This document shows positions 30,827 through 42,083 of a stretch of DNA of 64,000 nucleotides, one piece after another. This stretch comes from Euryhalocaulis caribicus (lineage in GTDB: Bacteria; Pseudomonadota; Alphaproteobacteria; Caulobacterales; Maricaulaceae), in contig NZ_ASJA01000001.1 in assembly GCF_000412185.1 (NCBI RefSeq), positions 186,001 to 250,000 on the forward strand, in the 5' to 3' direction. The position numbers and the translations under genes were made by a program. The first letter of the stretch is position 1. Every line of letters starts with the position of its first letter. Below the pieces are notes generated by a model, which saw only the letters and a program-made list of their open reading frames with translations, was not told the DNA's origin and ran no database searches.

Positions 30827-31255
30827 TCAGGCGCGCGCCCAGAAACGGGTCCAGTAGGCCGCGGCGGCAAAGAGGGCGGCGGAAATCAGGATGTTGGGGA
30901 TCAGCGCCGCGCGCGCCAGGCGGCCGGGATCGAAGAGTTCGGGATTGGCGCCGGTCAGGAAGGCCGGCACGAAGAATGCCGATAAAAGCAGGTGGACGGT
31001 GAACAGGGCGAAGGCCGTCGCCACGCCCAGCCAGACGGAGCGCCCGACCGCCCGCGCGCGATTGGCGAACAGGCAGACGGCCGGATAAATCAGCCCGATC
31101 CAGAACAGCAACCATAGCCCGGCCAGGGCCAGTGGCGTGAAGGCCTGAGCCAGATGCAGCAGGACAGCCGCGACCGCCAGCGCGGCGGCGCCGCGATAAA
31201 GATCACGCGGCCCGGCGGAGGCGCCGGGATCGAAAAGCGCCGCGGCGACCGTCAT
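30827..31255 (-). CDS. DUF805-like membrane protein (diverged)
   Basis: The 142-aa product has four predicted membrane helices. FWIGLIYPAVCLFANRARAVGRSVWLG aligns in position and pattern with the YPWVCIWVKRLHDANKTGW block of the DUF805 neighbour, although the R-x-H-D core is replaced by RARAVGRS. It starts at 31255, three bases after the stop of the OmpA-like gene, so it is probably co-transcribed with it. The DUF805 relation is my hand comparison. Confidence 0.65.
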   Translation of the reverse strand: MTVAAALFDPGASAGPRDLYRGAAALAVAAVLLHLAQAFTPLALAGLWLLFWIGLIYPAVCLFANRARAVGRSVWLGVATAFALFTVHLLLSAFFVPAFLTGANPELFDPGRLARAALIPNILISAALFAAAAYWTRFWARA

Positions 31256-31257
31256 GC

Positions 31258-31674
31258 TTAAGGAATGAACCGGACCTCGACCCGGCGGCGCATCGGCACG
31301 GTTTCGCCGTCCGCGGTCTTGGCGCCGGCTTCGCCAACGGGGGTGAGCTTGATCTGTTGCGGCTGCACGCCGCGCGCGGTCAGCCCGTCCAGCACCGCCT
31401 GCGCGCGTTCGCCTGCGATCCGCTGATTCAGCGTCTCGTTCCCGACCGCGTCCGTATAACCCACGACTTCCAGCGATCCGCCCGCGCAACCGGAAAGGCG
31501 TTCCGCCGCCACGTCCAGAAGTTCCTGCGCCGGGGCGCTGAGCCCTTTCTCGTCACGGGCAAAATAGACCGGGAAGGTTTCCGCCAGACAGGCGCTGACC
31601 TCATCGCCGCTGTCAGGCGCGGTGGCGCAGGCGGAGAGGATCAAGGCCGCGGCCGGAAAGAGAAAACGCTTCAT
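31258..31674 (-). CDS. OmpA-family lipoprotein (Pal-like)
   Basis: The 138-aa product has a type II signal peptide (lipobox LSAC-A) and one OmpA/MotB peptidoglycan-binding domain: FPVYFARDEKGLSAPAQELLD, VVGYTDAVGNETLNQRIAGERAQAV, and MRRRVEVRF. These correspond to the F-x-S, G-x-T-D and R-R-V segments that bind meso-DAP. It is shorter than usual Pal and not near tol genes, so it is a Pal-like paralog. Start 31674 follows a GGGGG ribosome site. Confidence 0.85.
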   Translation of the reverse strand: MKRFLFPAAALILSACATAPDSGDEVSACLAETFPVYFARDEKGLSAPAQELLDVAAERLSGCAGGSLEVVGYTDAVGNETLNQRIAGERAQAVLDGLTARGVQPQQIKLTPVGEAGAKTADGETVPMRRRVEVRFIP

Positions 31675-31722
31675 AAATGCCCCCACATTCTTCGCCGTAA
31701 AATTGCGGCGGTTGACCCGAGC

Positions 31723-33708
<1,986 letters not shown>

Positions 33709-33793
33709 GGCATAGGTCTAGCATGTCAGGATGGCGTCGCGAGTCCGTCTTAATCACAAGCGCGGCGGCGGTGGAAGGGCAGGGAGGTCTCGC

Positions 33794-34810
33794 ATGCGCT
33801 GGATGACTGGAATGGCGGCTCTTGCCGTGGCGGCCTGCGGCGCGGAATTCGCCCCGGATGTCAGCGAAGCGCCTGTCGCGCCCACGGCGTCCCGCGCGGA
33901 ATTCCCGGTGCAGCGCTGCGTCAATCTGGCGAACGCCCTGAACGCGCCGGTGGAGGGCGACTGGGGCTATGCGATCACGCAGGGGGACCTGCAAACCATC
34001 GCCGACGGCGGGTTCGACACGGTGCGCGTCCTGATCGACTGGCACAGTCATGCGCTGGAGGCCGCGCCCTACACAGTGGATCCGGAGCGGTTTGCACGGA
34101 TCGACGAGGTGATCGCTCAGGCGTTCGAGGCCGATCTGAATGTCATCATCGACATGCATTCCTATACGGACATGAAAGACCGTCCGGATTTTCATGCCCC
34201 GCGCGTCCTCGCCATCTGGCGGCAGATCGGCGAGCGATACCGGGATTACCCGGACAGCCTGATCTTCGAGCCGGTGAACGAGCCGATCCGGAAACTGTCA
34301 GGCGAGAAGTGGTTCGCGTTGGCGGAGGAACTGGTCGATGCGATCCGCGAGACCAATCCGGCCCGGACAATCATTCTGGGCGGGGACGACTGGTCGAGCG
34401 TCGAGGGGCTGATGCGGCTGCGCCTGCCGGATGACCCGTACCTGGTCGCAACTTTCCATTATTACGAACCTTTCGATTTCACCCACCAGGGGGCGAGCTG
34501 GTTCAAGAATGCGCCGCCTGTGGGGACGGGTTTTGGCGCCAGTCACGAAATCGAGGCGGTTCAACACGATATCGCCAAGGCGCAGGACTGGGCGGAGCGG
34601 AACCGGACGCCGGTTTTTCTGGGCGAGTTCGGGCCGATCCGGCACGGCGAAACAGCGGACCGGGCGGTATGGACGAAAACCGTGCGCGAGGCGGCGGAGG
34701 CCGGCGGCATGGGCTGGTGCTATTTCGATTTCACCGCCGGTTTCGACATTTATGACAGTGATGCCGGAGACTGGGTCGCGCCCGTTCACGCCGCGCTGAT
34801 GGAAGACTAG
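33794..34810 (+). CDS. Glycoside hydrolase family 5 lipoprotein
   Basis: The 338-aa product has a lipoprotein signal (lipobox VAAC-G) and a GH5-type barrel. The general acid is in IFEPVNEP and the nucleophile in PVFLGEFG; other motifs are DTVRVLIDW, DLNVIIDMHSY and TFHYYEPFDFTHQG. Such enzymes cut beta-glucans, cellulose or mannans; the substrate is not decided. Start ATG 33794 follows GGGAGG. It is convergent with the RHH gene, the stops sharing CTAG at 34807-34810. Confidence 0.87.
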   Translation: MRWMTGMAALAVAACGAEFAPDVSEAPVAPTASRAEFPVQRCVNLANALNAPVEGDWGYAITQGDLQTIADGGFDTVRVLIDWHSHALEAAPYTVDPERFARIDEVIAQAFEADLNVIIDMHSYTDMKDRPDFHAPRVLAIWRQIGERYRDYPDSLIFEPVNEPIRKLSGEKWFALAEELVDAIRETNPARTIILGGDDWSSVEGLMRLRLPDDPYLVATFHYYEPFDFTHQGASWFKNAPPVGTGFGASHEIEAVQHDIAKAQDWAERNRTPVFLGEFGPIRHGETADRAVWTKTVREAAEAGGMGWCYFDFTAGFDIYDSDAGDWVAPVHAALMED

Positions 34811-35010
34811 CGGCAGGCCCGTTCGAGCAGCCAGACGCGCACGGCGCTGGCGAGGCCCTGTTCGGGATCACGGCCCTTGTCGATTTCGGTGATCAGGCCC
34901 GCCATGGAGCGGCCGTCCGCAGCTGCGGCGCTATCCAGCGCCGCCCAGAATTCCGGCTCAAGCGCAATGGAGGTGCGGTGACCGGCGATGGAGAGGGAGC
35001 GCTTCTCCAC
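34807..35010 (-). CDS. Ribbon-helix-helix protein
   Basis: The 67-aa product (GTG start) fits the RHH_4 pattern: KRSLSIAGHRTSIALEPEFW (strand), ALDSAAAADGRSMAGLITEI (two helices), then AVRVWLLE. These small dimeric DNA-binding proteins are often encoded beside metabolic genes in alphaproteobacteria, and targets are unknown. It lies five bases after the NADP oxidoreductase gene and is convergent with the GH5 gene. Confidence 0.8.
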   Translation of the reverse strand: MEKRSLSIAGHRTSIALEPEFWAALDSAAAADGRSMAGLITEIDKGRDPEQGLASAVRVWLLERACR

Positions 35011-35015
35011 CGTGG

Positions 35016-35639
35016 TCAGCGCCGAAGAAGAGCGAACGTGAAATCGCTCCGGTCGCCATAGATCGTGGAAATCTCGATCCAGTGCCAGGCAAGGCGCTCT
35101 GTCGTGCGGGCGGCGGCCAGAGGGCCGGCGTCATACGGATCGAATCCAATGTCCCGGGCCAGCTTGAAGATGGTCTCCTTGGCCGCCTGATCGCCGCCGG
35201 CGACGGCCAGCGCGGCGCGCTGATCGCCATAGACCGGATTGGCCATGGCCTCGACGCCCACCGTGTTGAACGCCTTGATGACCTGCGCCTTGGGGATCAG
35301 TTCGGCGATAGTCTCGCCGCCCGAATGCTGGCTGGCGTGATCGACGTCCAGAAAGTCCTCGCCGATAGGGTTGGTGGCGTCGATGATCAGACGCCCGGGC
35401 AGTCCACCCAGCTTGCCGACAACGTCCGCTGCGACAGCCCAGGGCACGGCGAGCAGGACGATTTCAACCTCCTCGACCGCTTCTTCGGCCGAATATACGG
35501 CGCAACCGAGATCGCGCAGCGGGTCGTATTTCTCCAGCTCCGGCCGCGGAGCGCCGAACGTTACCTCGTGTCCGGCCTCCACGAAGCGCCGTCCCAGCGT
35601 CGCCCCGACTTTTCCCGGCCCGATGACGGCGATTTTCAT
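35016..35639 (-). CDS. NADP oxidoreductase, F420-dependent-reductase-like
   Basis: The 207-aa protein has a Rossmann start MKIAVIGPGKVGATLGRRF and resembles NADPH-dependent F420 reductase family proteins (DATNPIGEDFLD, VIKAFNTVGVEAMANPVYGDQRAAL). Whether the partner is F420 is doubtful in this class. In many proteobacteria such proteins are stand-alone NADP-binding oxidoreductases of unknown substrate. It sits between fumC (4-base gap upstream) and the RHH gene, all minus-strand, likely one transcript. Confidence 0.82.
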   Translation of the reverse strand: MKIAVIGPGKVGATLGRRFVEAGHEVTFGAPRPELEKYDPLRDLGCAVYSAEEAVEEVEIVLLAVPWAVAADVVGKLGGLPGRLIIDATNPIGEDFLDVDHASQHSGGETIAELIPKAQVIKAFNTVGVEAMANPVYGDQRAALAVAGGDQAAKETIFKLARDIGFDPYDAGPLAAARTTERLAWHWIEISTIYGDRSDFTFALLRR

Positions 35640-35643
35640 GGCG

Positions 35644-37035
35644 TCAGCCCGGTTTCACCATCTTCGCCGGGTCGACGATTTCGTCGAACTCGGCCTCGGT
35701 GACGTAGCCGAGGGCGAGGGCGGATTCCTTGAGGGTCGTGCCCTCCTTGTGCGCTTTCTTGGCGACCTCGGTGGCCTTGTCATAGCCGATCTTGGGGTTC
35801 AGCGCGGTGACCAGCATGAGAGAGCGGTTCACCAGTTCCTCGATCCGGTCCTCGTTGGCGGTGATGCCCTCGACGCAGCGCTCTGCGAAGCTGTCGGCGG
35901 CGTCGGCCAGCAGGCGGATGGACTGCATCATGTTGTAGGCCATGACCGGCTTGAAGACGTTCAGCTCGAAATGGCCCTGGCTGCCGGCCATGCCCATGGC
36001 GGCGTTATTGCCCATGACCTGGGTGCAAACCATGGTCATGGCCTCGCATTGGGTCGGGTTCACCTTGCCGGGCATGATTGATGAGCCAGGCTCGTTTTCC
36101 GGCAGGCTGATCTCCGATATGCCGGAGCGCGGACCGGAGCCGAGCAGGCGGATATCGTTGGCGATCTTGAACAGGGACGCGGCGACCGTGTTCAGCGCGC
36201 CGTGAGCGAAGACATAGGCGTCATGCGCAGCCAGCGCCTCGAACTTGTTTTCGGCGGTTACGAAGGGAAGGCCGGTCATATCGGCGACTTCCTGCGCGAA
36301 AGCTTCGGCGAAGCCTTCTTTCGTATTGATGCCGGTGCCTACCGCCGTGCCGCCCTGCGCCAGCGGATAGAGATTTTCCAGTCCGTCCTGGAGGCGGGCG
36401 ATGCCCAGCTCGATCTGGCGGACATAGCCGGAAAATTCCTGGCCCAGCGTCAGGGGCGTGGCGTCCTGAAGGTGGGTGCGGCCGATCTTCACGATGTCCT
36501 TGAACTGTTTGGCCTTCACGTCGATGGAGCCGTGCAGGCGCTCCAGCGCCGGGATCAGGCGGCCGGCGATTTCCTGCGCCGCGGCGATATGCATGGCGGT
36601 CGGGAACGTGTCGTTGGAGGATTGGCCGCGATTGACGTGATCGTTCGGGTGGACGGGGTTCTTCGTGCCGATCTTGCCGCCCATGATCTCGATCGCGCGG
36701 TTCGAGATGACCTCGTTCGCATTCATGTTAGACTGCGTGCCGGAGCCGGTCTGCCAGACCGATAGCGGGAAGTGGTCGTCCCAGCGGCCTTCGGCGACTT
36801 CGCCGGCGGCCTTCGCTATGGCGTCGGCGATTTCCGGCTCCAGAGCGCCCAGCTGTTTGTTGGCCAGCGCGGCGCAGCGCTTGATGACGCCCAGCGCATG
36901 AACAACCGGGACCGGCATGGTTTCATCGCCAATCGGGAAATTGATCAGCGAACGCGCAGACTGCGCGCCCCAGTATTTGTCGGCCGGAATTTCCAGCTCG
37001 CCGAAGGAATCGGATTCTTTGCGCGTGTCGGTCAT
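35644..37035 (-). CDS. fumC: Fumarate hydratase class II
   Basis: The iron-independent fumarase of the TCA cycle (fumarate to malate). The 463-aa product starts [25 protein letters not shown] and shows [49 protein letters not shown] and the superfamily loop [15 protein letters not shown], whose serine is catalytic. Start 37035 is preferred to 37104 because AGGGA lies six bases before it. Upstream, a gap of about 190 bases shared with the divergent RusA gene holds no gene. Confidence 0.96.
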   Translation of the reverse strand: MTDTRKESDSFGELEIPADKYWGAQSARSLINFPIGDETMPVPVVHALGVIKRCAALANKQLGALEPEIADAIAKAAGEVAEGRWDDHFPLSVWQTGSGTQSNMNANEVISNRAIEIMGGKIGTKNPVHPNDHVNRGQSSNDTFPTAMHIAAAQEIAGRLIPALERLHGSIDVKAKQFKDIVKIGRTHLQDATPLTLGQEFSGYVRQIELGIARLQDGLENLYPLAQGGTAVGTGINTKEGFAEAFAQEVADMTGLPFVTAENKFEALAAHDAYVFAHGALNTVAASLFKIANDIRLLGSGPRSGISEISLPENEPGSSIMPGKVNPTQCEAMTMVCTQVMGNNAAMGMAGSQGHFELNVFKPVMAYNMMQSIRLLADAADSFAERCVEGITANEDRIEELVNRSLMLVTALNPKIGYDKATEVAKKAHKEGTTLKESALALGYVTEAEFDEIVDPAKMVKPG

Positions 37036-37229
37036 GCTGTCCCTTTTAATCTGGGCGTGTCGGTTCGTTGCCGTTCTCATGCCCCGAGGGCGTGGGGTGA
37101 TCAATCCCCGGCGCTGGAACTGCGTGGTTTCTCCAACGACATAAGGACGCGGCTTGGGATCGCCAGCCTTTGCGCTATCGTTTCTCGCCAGACAGCCGCG
37201 CCGACGGGCGGCCAGCAGGGATGGCGGGC

Positions 37230-37607
37230 ATGGAGCCGGGCGAACTGGAAGAAACGGAACTAAAGGGGCGCGGCAAGGTGCGGGCTGGCCATGCGGGGGA
37301 TTCGCTGGTCCTGCGCATTGACGCCCTGACCACCCAGACGCGGCGCTTCAAGCCGCTGGTCCGCGAATTTTTCCGGAAAGAGTTTCGCGCCGCCCGGCCT
37401 GTCTTCGGCGACTACCAGGTGGAAATCCTGATCATCCAGCCGGACGAAACGCGCGGCAAGCATGACGTGGACAATGTCGCAAAGGCAATCCTGGATGCGC
37501 TGACAGGCGCGGCGTTCCGGGACGATGTGCAGGTGACGAAGCTGACAGTCGAGAAAATCAGCGGCGACCGGCCGCGTCTGTGGGTGCGGGCCAGCCCGCG
37601 GGCCTAG
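37230..37607 (+). CDS. RusA-family Holliday junction endonuclease
   Basis: RusA resolves Holliday junctions and is usually prophage-derived. The 125-aa product carries the family core: [17 protein letters not shown]...[10 protein letters not shown], with the acidic residues (D of DVDN, DD) that bind magnesium. Start 37230 is inferred from AGCAGGG nine bases upstream; ATG 37221 is possible. There are no phage genes nearby: neighbours are fumC and sspB. Its stop is one base from that of convergent sspB. Confidence 0.82.
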   Translation: MEPGELEETELKGRGKVRAGHAGDSLVLRIDALTTQTRRFKPLVREFFRKEFRAARPVFGDYQVEILIIQPDETRGKHDVDNVAKAILDALTGAAFRDDVQVTKLTVEKISGDRPRLWVRASPRA

Positions 37608-37608
37608 C

Positions 37609-38130
37609 CTATTTGCGGCGGAAGGCGTCCAGCGACACGACATCGCCGCCATTGTCGCCGCCGGTATGTTCGGCGGTTTCCGCCTTGTCTTCGGCGGCTT
37701 TCTTCCTGTCGGATTTCGGCCCGGGGCCGCGCTTGATCGCGCCGGATTTCTTGGCGGCGTCGGCGGCGGGCGTATCCGCGTCGAATTGCAGCGCAAAGCG
37801 GACGCTGGGATCGTAGAACTTGGTGATGGCCGCATAGGGGACGCAGAGATATTTCGGCACGCCGCCGAATTTCAGCGTCACTTCGAAGGAATCCTCATTG
37901 GCTGACAGCTCCCAATACTGGTGCTCCAGCACGATGGTGATTTCTTCGGGGTAGGAGGCGACAAGCTCCGGATCGATATCGACGCCGGGCGCCTGGGTCT
38001 GGAAAGTGACATAGAAGTGGTGCTCGCCCGGAAGGCCGCCCTCGCGGGCGATCCGCTTCAAGGCTTTCTTCACAACGCCGCGGAGCGCCTCGCGCGCCAT
38101 GACGTCATACCGCATGTGGTCCGTAGACAA
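37609..38130 (-). CDS. sspB: ClpXP adaptor SspB, alphaproteobacterial type
   Basis: SspB binds the ssrA tag and delivers tagged proteins to ClpXP. The 173-aa product matches the alpha type: MRYDVMAREALRGVVKKAL, LPGEHHFYVTFQT, YPEEITIVLEHQYWEL. A flexible charged linker follows, ending in VVSLDAFRRK, which fits the C-terminal ClpX-binding tail. The start is TTG at 38130 (AGGGGGG upstream) or ATG at 38115. The gene lies about 100 bases downstream of ssrA on the same strand, so adaptor and tag genes are neighbours. Confidence 0.9.
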   Translation of the reverse strand: MSTDHMRYDVMAREALRGVVKKALKRIAREGGLPGEHHFYVTFQTQAPGVDIDPELVASYPEEITIVLEHQYWELSANEDSFEVTLKFGGVPKYLCVPYAAITKFYDPSVRFALQFDADTPAADAAKKSGAIKRGPGPKSDRKKAAEDKAETAEHTGGDNGGDVVSLDAFRRK

Positions 38131-38224
38131 CCCGTCGATCCCCCCTGATCCAGACAGGTAGAAAACCTAACCGTGAGCGGGGCGCAGTCAATACGGATGC
38201 GCGGTGATTGGCTGATATCGTTAA

Positions 38225-38567
38225 GGGAGAAATGGGGGCTTCTGTTGCCAGGCGCCCCCGGGCCCCGCCTGATCCAGCTAACAGATCAGGGCTTAGATGC
38301 GAGATACTCGCGCCGCATTACGCAGCGAGAGCAACCTCTTCAGCATAGTTGTCATTCGCAACTATCAAAAACGGGCTTTTAACGGAGCACCGTCCGGGCA
38401 AAAGCAACACCTTTACACGTCTGTCGATCCTAATTCGGCCCCGTCAAAGGCCCTCCGGCAAAGGGTTCTTCACTCCGAAGGGTCTTTGGTGGAGCCGCCG
38501 GGAATCGCACCCGGGTCCAGACCGCTTATTGCGTGCGCGTTTATCGCCATAGTCCGCCGAAGCGAAC
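38225..38567 (-). ncRNA. ssrA: tmRNA, circularly permuted two-piece form
   Basis: Read on the minus strand, the acceptor piece comes first (about 38567 to 38487). It carries a T arm (CCGGG/CCCGG) and ends CGGCTCC-A-CCA at 38487. A 44-base intervening segment follows, then the coding piece starting GGGGCCG at 38442, which pairs with CGGCTCC of the acceptor. The tag frame runs 38359-38318: ANDNYAEEVALAA then TAA. A CCTGATC/GATCAGG hairpin and a G/C-rich stem follow; the 3' limit near 38225 is approximate. This architecture is known in alphaproteobacteria. Open frames called here are artefacts. Confidence 0.93.
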
Positions 38568-38573
38568 AGCATG

Positions 38574-38602
38574 AATATAGGGGCGATAGAGGTTAATTTG
38601 AA
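38574..38602 (-). promoter_or_regulatory. Sigma70-type promoter of ssrA
   Basis: On the minus strand TTCAAA (38602-38597) and TATATT (38579-38574) are spaced by 17 bases, close to consensus. The predicted start, near 38567, agrees with the expected 5' end of the acceptor piece. It begins 6 bases after the stop of the DUF3667 gene. Confidence 0.7.
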
Positions 38603-38607
38603 GTGGG

Positions 38608-39525
38608 TTACTGGAACGCGGCCACGAACAGCAAACCCAGAGACGCGCCCACGGCAGCCAGAGAATAAGCTATTGCGATGGGAAGCACGCGCAGCGCCGC
38701 GCCTATTCGGCTGGAGTGATAAAACCCCCTGTCGAACGCATAGAGTCCATAAAGGAAAAACATCGCGGAAATCAGGGCCAGACCAATCGCCGTTGGCGGC
38801 CAGCGCCCGAGCCATACGCTCGCGGCAAAAGCCACGCCAAGGCCTATCAGGAAAGCGGAATGAAAATACAGGCTGTGAACGACGTGTTCGACGATTTTCC
38901 GGCGCGGATGCAGCGCCAAGTTAATCAGAGCAAAAGCGGCAAGCATGAGCACCATGGCCTGAGCCGCTGCCGCCGCTGCCGCCCTTTCAACGCTGGCAGG
39001 GTCGCGCAGCGCGGCTATCGCCATTCGCGCGCCCCATTCCGATTTGACCTGAGCGTGGATTTCCTCCGTGGCCTGCCGCCATTCTTCATCCGAAAGGGTC
39101 ATGCCTTCTGCAGGCTGCCCCCGGCGGAAAACGGTAACTGTCACTGGAGAGTCCGTCGCCTCCTGCCCCGCCTCAGCGGAGAGGGACTCCGGGAACTGAA
39201 CGGCCAGCACCCGAAAATCCAATGCTGACATCAGCAGGAAGAACAGGAGGCTGATAATGAGATAAAGCCGGATAGGAGAAGTGAACTTGGCGCGCTCCCC
39301 TTCCATATAAGCCCGCCCAAGGCCGCCAGTGCGGGTAAAAAGGGTCTTCAGGGTCACGAGAAAACGCCCGTCCCAGCTCAGGGCTCCGTCCAGCGCATCG
39401 CTCACAAGACCAAGGATCGGCCGCTTCAGTTCCTCGCGGGACTGGCCACATTCGGGGCAATAGCGCGAGGCCAGTTCAGCGCCGCAATTGGCGCATTTTT
39501 CAAGGCCGGTCGTTGGGGCGCTCAT
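38608..39525 (-). CDS. DUF3667 zinc-ribbon membrane protein
   Basis: The 305-aa product starts with a four-cysteine zinc ribbon (CANCGAELASRYCPECGQ, residues 11-28), then LSWDGRFLVTLKTLFTRTGGLGRAYMEGERAKFTSPIRLYL in short blocks, the DUF3667 hallmark. About five membrane helices follow, with a periplasmic insert between the first two. Function unknown. It lies six bases after the dipeptidase gene, so the two are probably co-transcribed, ending right at the ssrA promoter. Confidence 0.85.
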   Translation of the reverse strand: MSAPTTGLEKCANCGAELASRYCPECGQSREELKRPILGLVSDALDGALSWDGRFLVTLKTLFTRTGGLGRAYMEGERAKFTSPIRLYLIISLLFFLLMSALDFRVLAVQFPESLSAEAGQEATDSPVTVTVFRRGQPAEGMTLSDEEWRQATEEIHAQVKSEWGARMAIAALRDPASVERAAAAAAAQAMVLMLAAFALINLALHPRRKIVEHVVHSLYFHSAFLIGLGVAFAASVWLGRWPPTAIGLALISAMFFLYGLYAFDRGFYHSSRIGAALRVLPIAIAYSLAAVGASLGLLFVAAFQ

Positions 39526-39531
39526 TCTGGG

Positions 39532-40689
39532 TCAGTCCGGCAAATTCTCGCGCATGAAGCGGATCACGTTTTCGCCGGCGATCAGGCGAATTTCGCGGGG
39601 GGTGAAGCCCTGGGCGAGGAGGGCGTCGGTGAGGGCGGCGCGTTCGCCGGAGTCCATGATCACGGTAACCGCGCCGTCATAGTCAGAACCATAAGCGACA
39701 TGCTCCACGCCCAGCAGGTCGGCGGCGTAGCGGATGGATTGCGCAATGCCGTCCGGCGAGACATCGCAGACTGCCGCGTCCCAGTAGCCAATTCCGATCA
39801 ACCCGCCGCGGCGGGCGATTTCCACCATCAGTTCGTCCCGGATGTTGCGGGGCGTGTCGCAGGCGCCTTTCAGCCCGGTGTGGGAGACGATCAGCGGCGC
39901 GTTGCTAATGGCCAGCACGTCCTCGACCACCGCTTCGGAGGAGTGGGCGAGGTCGATGATCAGGCCTTTTTCCTCGATGGCGCGGACGGCTTCCTGTCCG
40001 AAATCGGTCAGCCCGGCATTGGTGACGCCGTGAAGCGAGCCGCCCAGCGCGTTATCGAAGAAATGCTGGAGGCCGATGATGCGGTATCCGGCGGTCCACA
40101 GCCGGTCCAGATTGGCGATGTCGCCTTCCAGCGGATGCGCGCCCTCGGTGGCGAGAATGCCAGCCAGCGCGCCGGCGGAAAGAGCGGCGTCGAACTCGGC
40201 GGCGGTGCGGACCACGCGAAGCGCGCCATCAGAGTCTTCGGCGAAGTGATGAAGCTTCTCGGATTGATAGACCGCGCGCTCCAGCAGGCTGTTCCAGGTG
40301 CGCGGCGGCCAGAGCTGAACCTTCACCAGAAGGTCCAGGTCGTCGCTCTCAGCGGTGTTCTCTTCATAGTTCAGGCCGGAGGGACTCTTGGTCACCGCGG
40401 CGAAAACCTGCACGGCCGAATTGGAGTCCTGCAGCCGGGGCAGGTCCACATGACCGCGCTCGCCGCGCTTCAGAAAATCGCGCTTCCACAACATCGTATC
40501 GGTGTGCAGATCCGCCAGACGCAGCGAATCCTGGATCGCCGCCGCCTCATCCGAGATGACATAAGGTTCATGGTCTAACGTCTTGTTCTGGCTACGTTCC
40601 ACCGCGGCGGGCAATATCGCGAAAGCGATGATGGCGGCGATTGCCAGCAGCACCAGAATGCCGATCAGGATTTTCAGAAGACGTGACAT
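39532..40689 (-). CDS. Membrane-anchored dipeptidase (peptidase M19)
   Basis: Renal-dipeptidase-type zinc enzyme, 385 aa. An N-terminal membrane helix ([20 protein letters not shown]) anchors it, probably with the enzyme in the periplasm. Metal ligands are in LADLHTDT (HxD), [12 protein letters not shown] (bridging Glu), IIDLAHSS and IVSHTG (His), and the C-terminal YGSDYDG. Such enzymes cleave dipeptides including D-amino-acid forms. It is divergent from thyA. Confidence 0.9.
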   Translation of the reverse strand: MSRLLKILIGILVLLAIAAIIAFAILPAAVERSQNKTLDHEPYVISDEAAAIQDSLRLADLHTDTMLWKRDFLKRGERGHVDLPRLQDSNSAVQVFAAVTKSPSGLNYEENTAESDDLDLLVKVQLWPPRTWNSLLERAVYQSEKLHHFAEDSDGALRVVRTAAEFDAALSAGALAGILATEGAHPLEGDIANLDRLWTAGYRIIGLQHFFDNALGGSLHGVTNAGLTDFGQEAVRAIEEKGLIIDLAHSSEAVVEDVLAISNAPLIVSHTGLKGACDTPRNIRDELMVEIARRGGLIGIGYWDAAVCDVSPDGIAQSIRYAADLLGVEHVAYGSDYDGAVTVIMDSGERAALTDALLAQGFTPREIRLIAGENVIRFMRENLPD

Positions 40690-40773
40690 ATGCTCCCCCC
40701 AAGCCCTTACTTATTCGGTAGGCTAGGCCGACTCGGCCATCATGCGACGAGGAAGGACAAGAGGCGAGAGGGC

Positions 40774-41568
40774 ATGCGTCAGTATCTGGATCTGCTTGAG
40801 GACGTTCTGGAAAACGGCGTCGAGCGCGGCGACCGCACCGGCGTTGGCACGCGGGGGGTCTTCGGCCGTCAGATGCGGTTCGATTTGTCGGATGGCTTCC
40901 CGATGCTCACCACCAAGAAGCTTCACCTCAAATCGATCATCTATGAGCTGCTGTGGTTCCTGCGCGGCGATACCAATGTTCGCTGGCTGCAGGAGCGCGG
41001 CGTGAAAATCTGGGACGAGTGGGCCGCCGAGGATGGCGAGCTGGGCCCGGTCTATGGCAAGCAGTGGCGCAGCTGGGCCGCCCCGGATGGCAGCGTGATT
41101 GACCAGATTTCCAATGTAACCAGACAGATACGGGAAAATCCTAATTCACGGCGCCTGATCGTTTCGGCCTGGAACCCGGCGGACGTGGATGACATGGCTT
41201 TGCCGCCCTGTCACTGCCTGTTCCAGTTTCATGTCGCGGACGGGCGGCTGTCCTGCCAGCTTTATCAGCGCAGCGCGGACATCTTTCTGGGCGTGCCGTT
41301 CAATATCGCTTCCTACGCGCTGCTGACGATGATGATGGCGCAGGCGACCGGGAACCGGCCGGGCGATTTCGTGCACACATTCGGCGACGCCCATCTTTAC
41401 CTGAACCATGTCGAGCAGGCCGAGCTGCAGCTGACGCGCGCGCCGCGTCCCTTGCCGCGCATGGAGATCAATCCGGACAAGCGCGACATCTTCGATTTCG
41501 AGTATGAGGATTTCACGCTGAAGGATTACGACCCCCATCCGCACATCAAGGCGCAGGTGGCGGTATGA
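40774..41568 (+). CDS. thyA: Thymidylate synthase
   Basis: ThyA makes dTMP from dUMP with methylene-tetrahydrofolate. The 264-aa product (same length as E. coli ThyA) shows [23 protein letters not shown] in short blocks, [15 protein letters not shown], catalytic cysteine in [12 protein letters not shown], and [18 protein letters not shown]. Start ATG 40774 follows GAGAGGG. It overlaps folA by ATGA, coupling dTMP production to recycling of the dihydrofolate it makes. Confidence 0.97.
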   Translation: MRQYLDLLEDVLENGVERGDRTGVGTRGVFGRQMRFDLSDGFPMLTTKKLHLKSIIYELLWFLRGDTNVRWLQERGVKIWDEWAAEDGELGPVYGKQWRSWAAPDGSVIDQISNVTRQIRENPNSRRLIVSAWNPADVDDMALPPCHCLFQFHVADGRLSCQLYQRSADIFLGVPFNIASYALLTMMMAQATGNRPGDFVHTFGDAHLYLNHVEQAELQLTRAPRPLPRMEINPDKRDIFDFEYEDFTLKDYDPHPHIKAQVAV

Positions 41569-42083
41569 GCGTCCGGCTCGCCCTGATCGCCGCCCGCGCT
41601 TCAAACGGCGTGATAGGTCGGGACGGGGAGTTGCCGTGGCGGCTGGCCTCGGACATGGCCTATTTCAAGCAAACCACGATGGGAAAACCCTGTCTGATGG
41701 GCCGCAAGACGTGGGACTCGCTGCCGCCGAAATTCCGGCCTTTGCCTGGCCGGCCTTGCCTCGTGCTGACCCGCGATGAGGGATACGAGGCGGAAGGCGC
41801 TGAAATATTCCATGATTTCGACGCCATGGCCTCGCGCGGCCGGATGCTGGCGGAGGAGACCGGCGCCGGAGAAGCAATGGTGATTGGCGGCGAGGCGCTT
41901 TACCGCCTCGCCCTGCCGCAAGCGGACCGGGTCTATCTGACCGAGGTCGCCGCCGAGATAGAGGGAGATGCGGTATTCCCTGAACTCGGCGAGGACTGGG
42001 TCGAGGTGGCGCGCGAACGCAGCGCGGCGGGGCCGCGCGACGATTACGCCTTCATCCTGCGGACGCTGGACCGCACGCGCTAG
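41565..42083 (+). CDS. folA: Dihydrofolate reductase
   Basis: DHFR reduces dihydrofolate to tetrahydrofolate. The 172-aa product has [31 protein letters not shown] in short blocks (P-W and the acidic D of LASDMAYF), [10 protein letters not shown] and [21 protein letters not shown]. The stop shares CTAG (42080-42083) with the convergent membrane protein gene. Confidence 0.96.
   Translation: MSVRLALIAARASNGVIGRDGELPWRLASDMAYFKQTTMGKPCLMGRKTWDSLPPKFRPLPGRPCLVLTRDEGYEAEGAEIFHDFDAMASRGRMLAEETGAGEAMVIGGEALYRLALPQADRVYLTEVAAEIEGDAVFPELGEDWVEVARERSAAGPRDDYAFILRTLDRTR

Noticed and set aside
38173-38596. Several plus-strand open frames between sspB and the DUF3667 gene
   Set aside because: They run antisense to the tmRNA gene, whose tag, acceptor stem and promoter explain the region.
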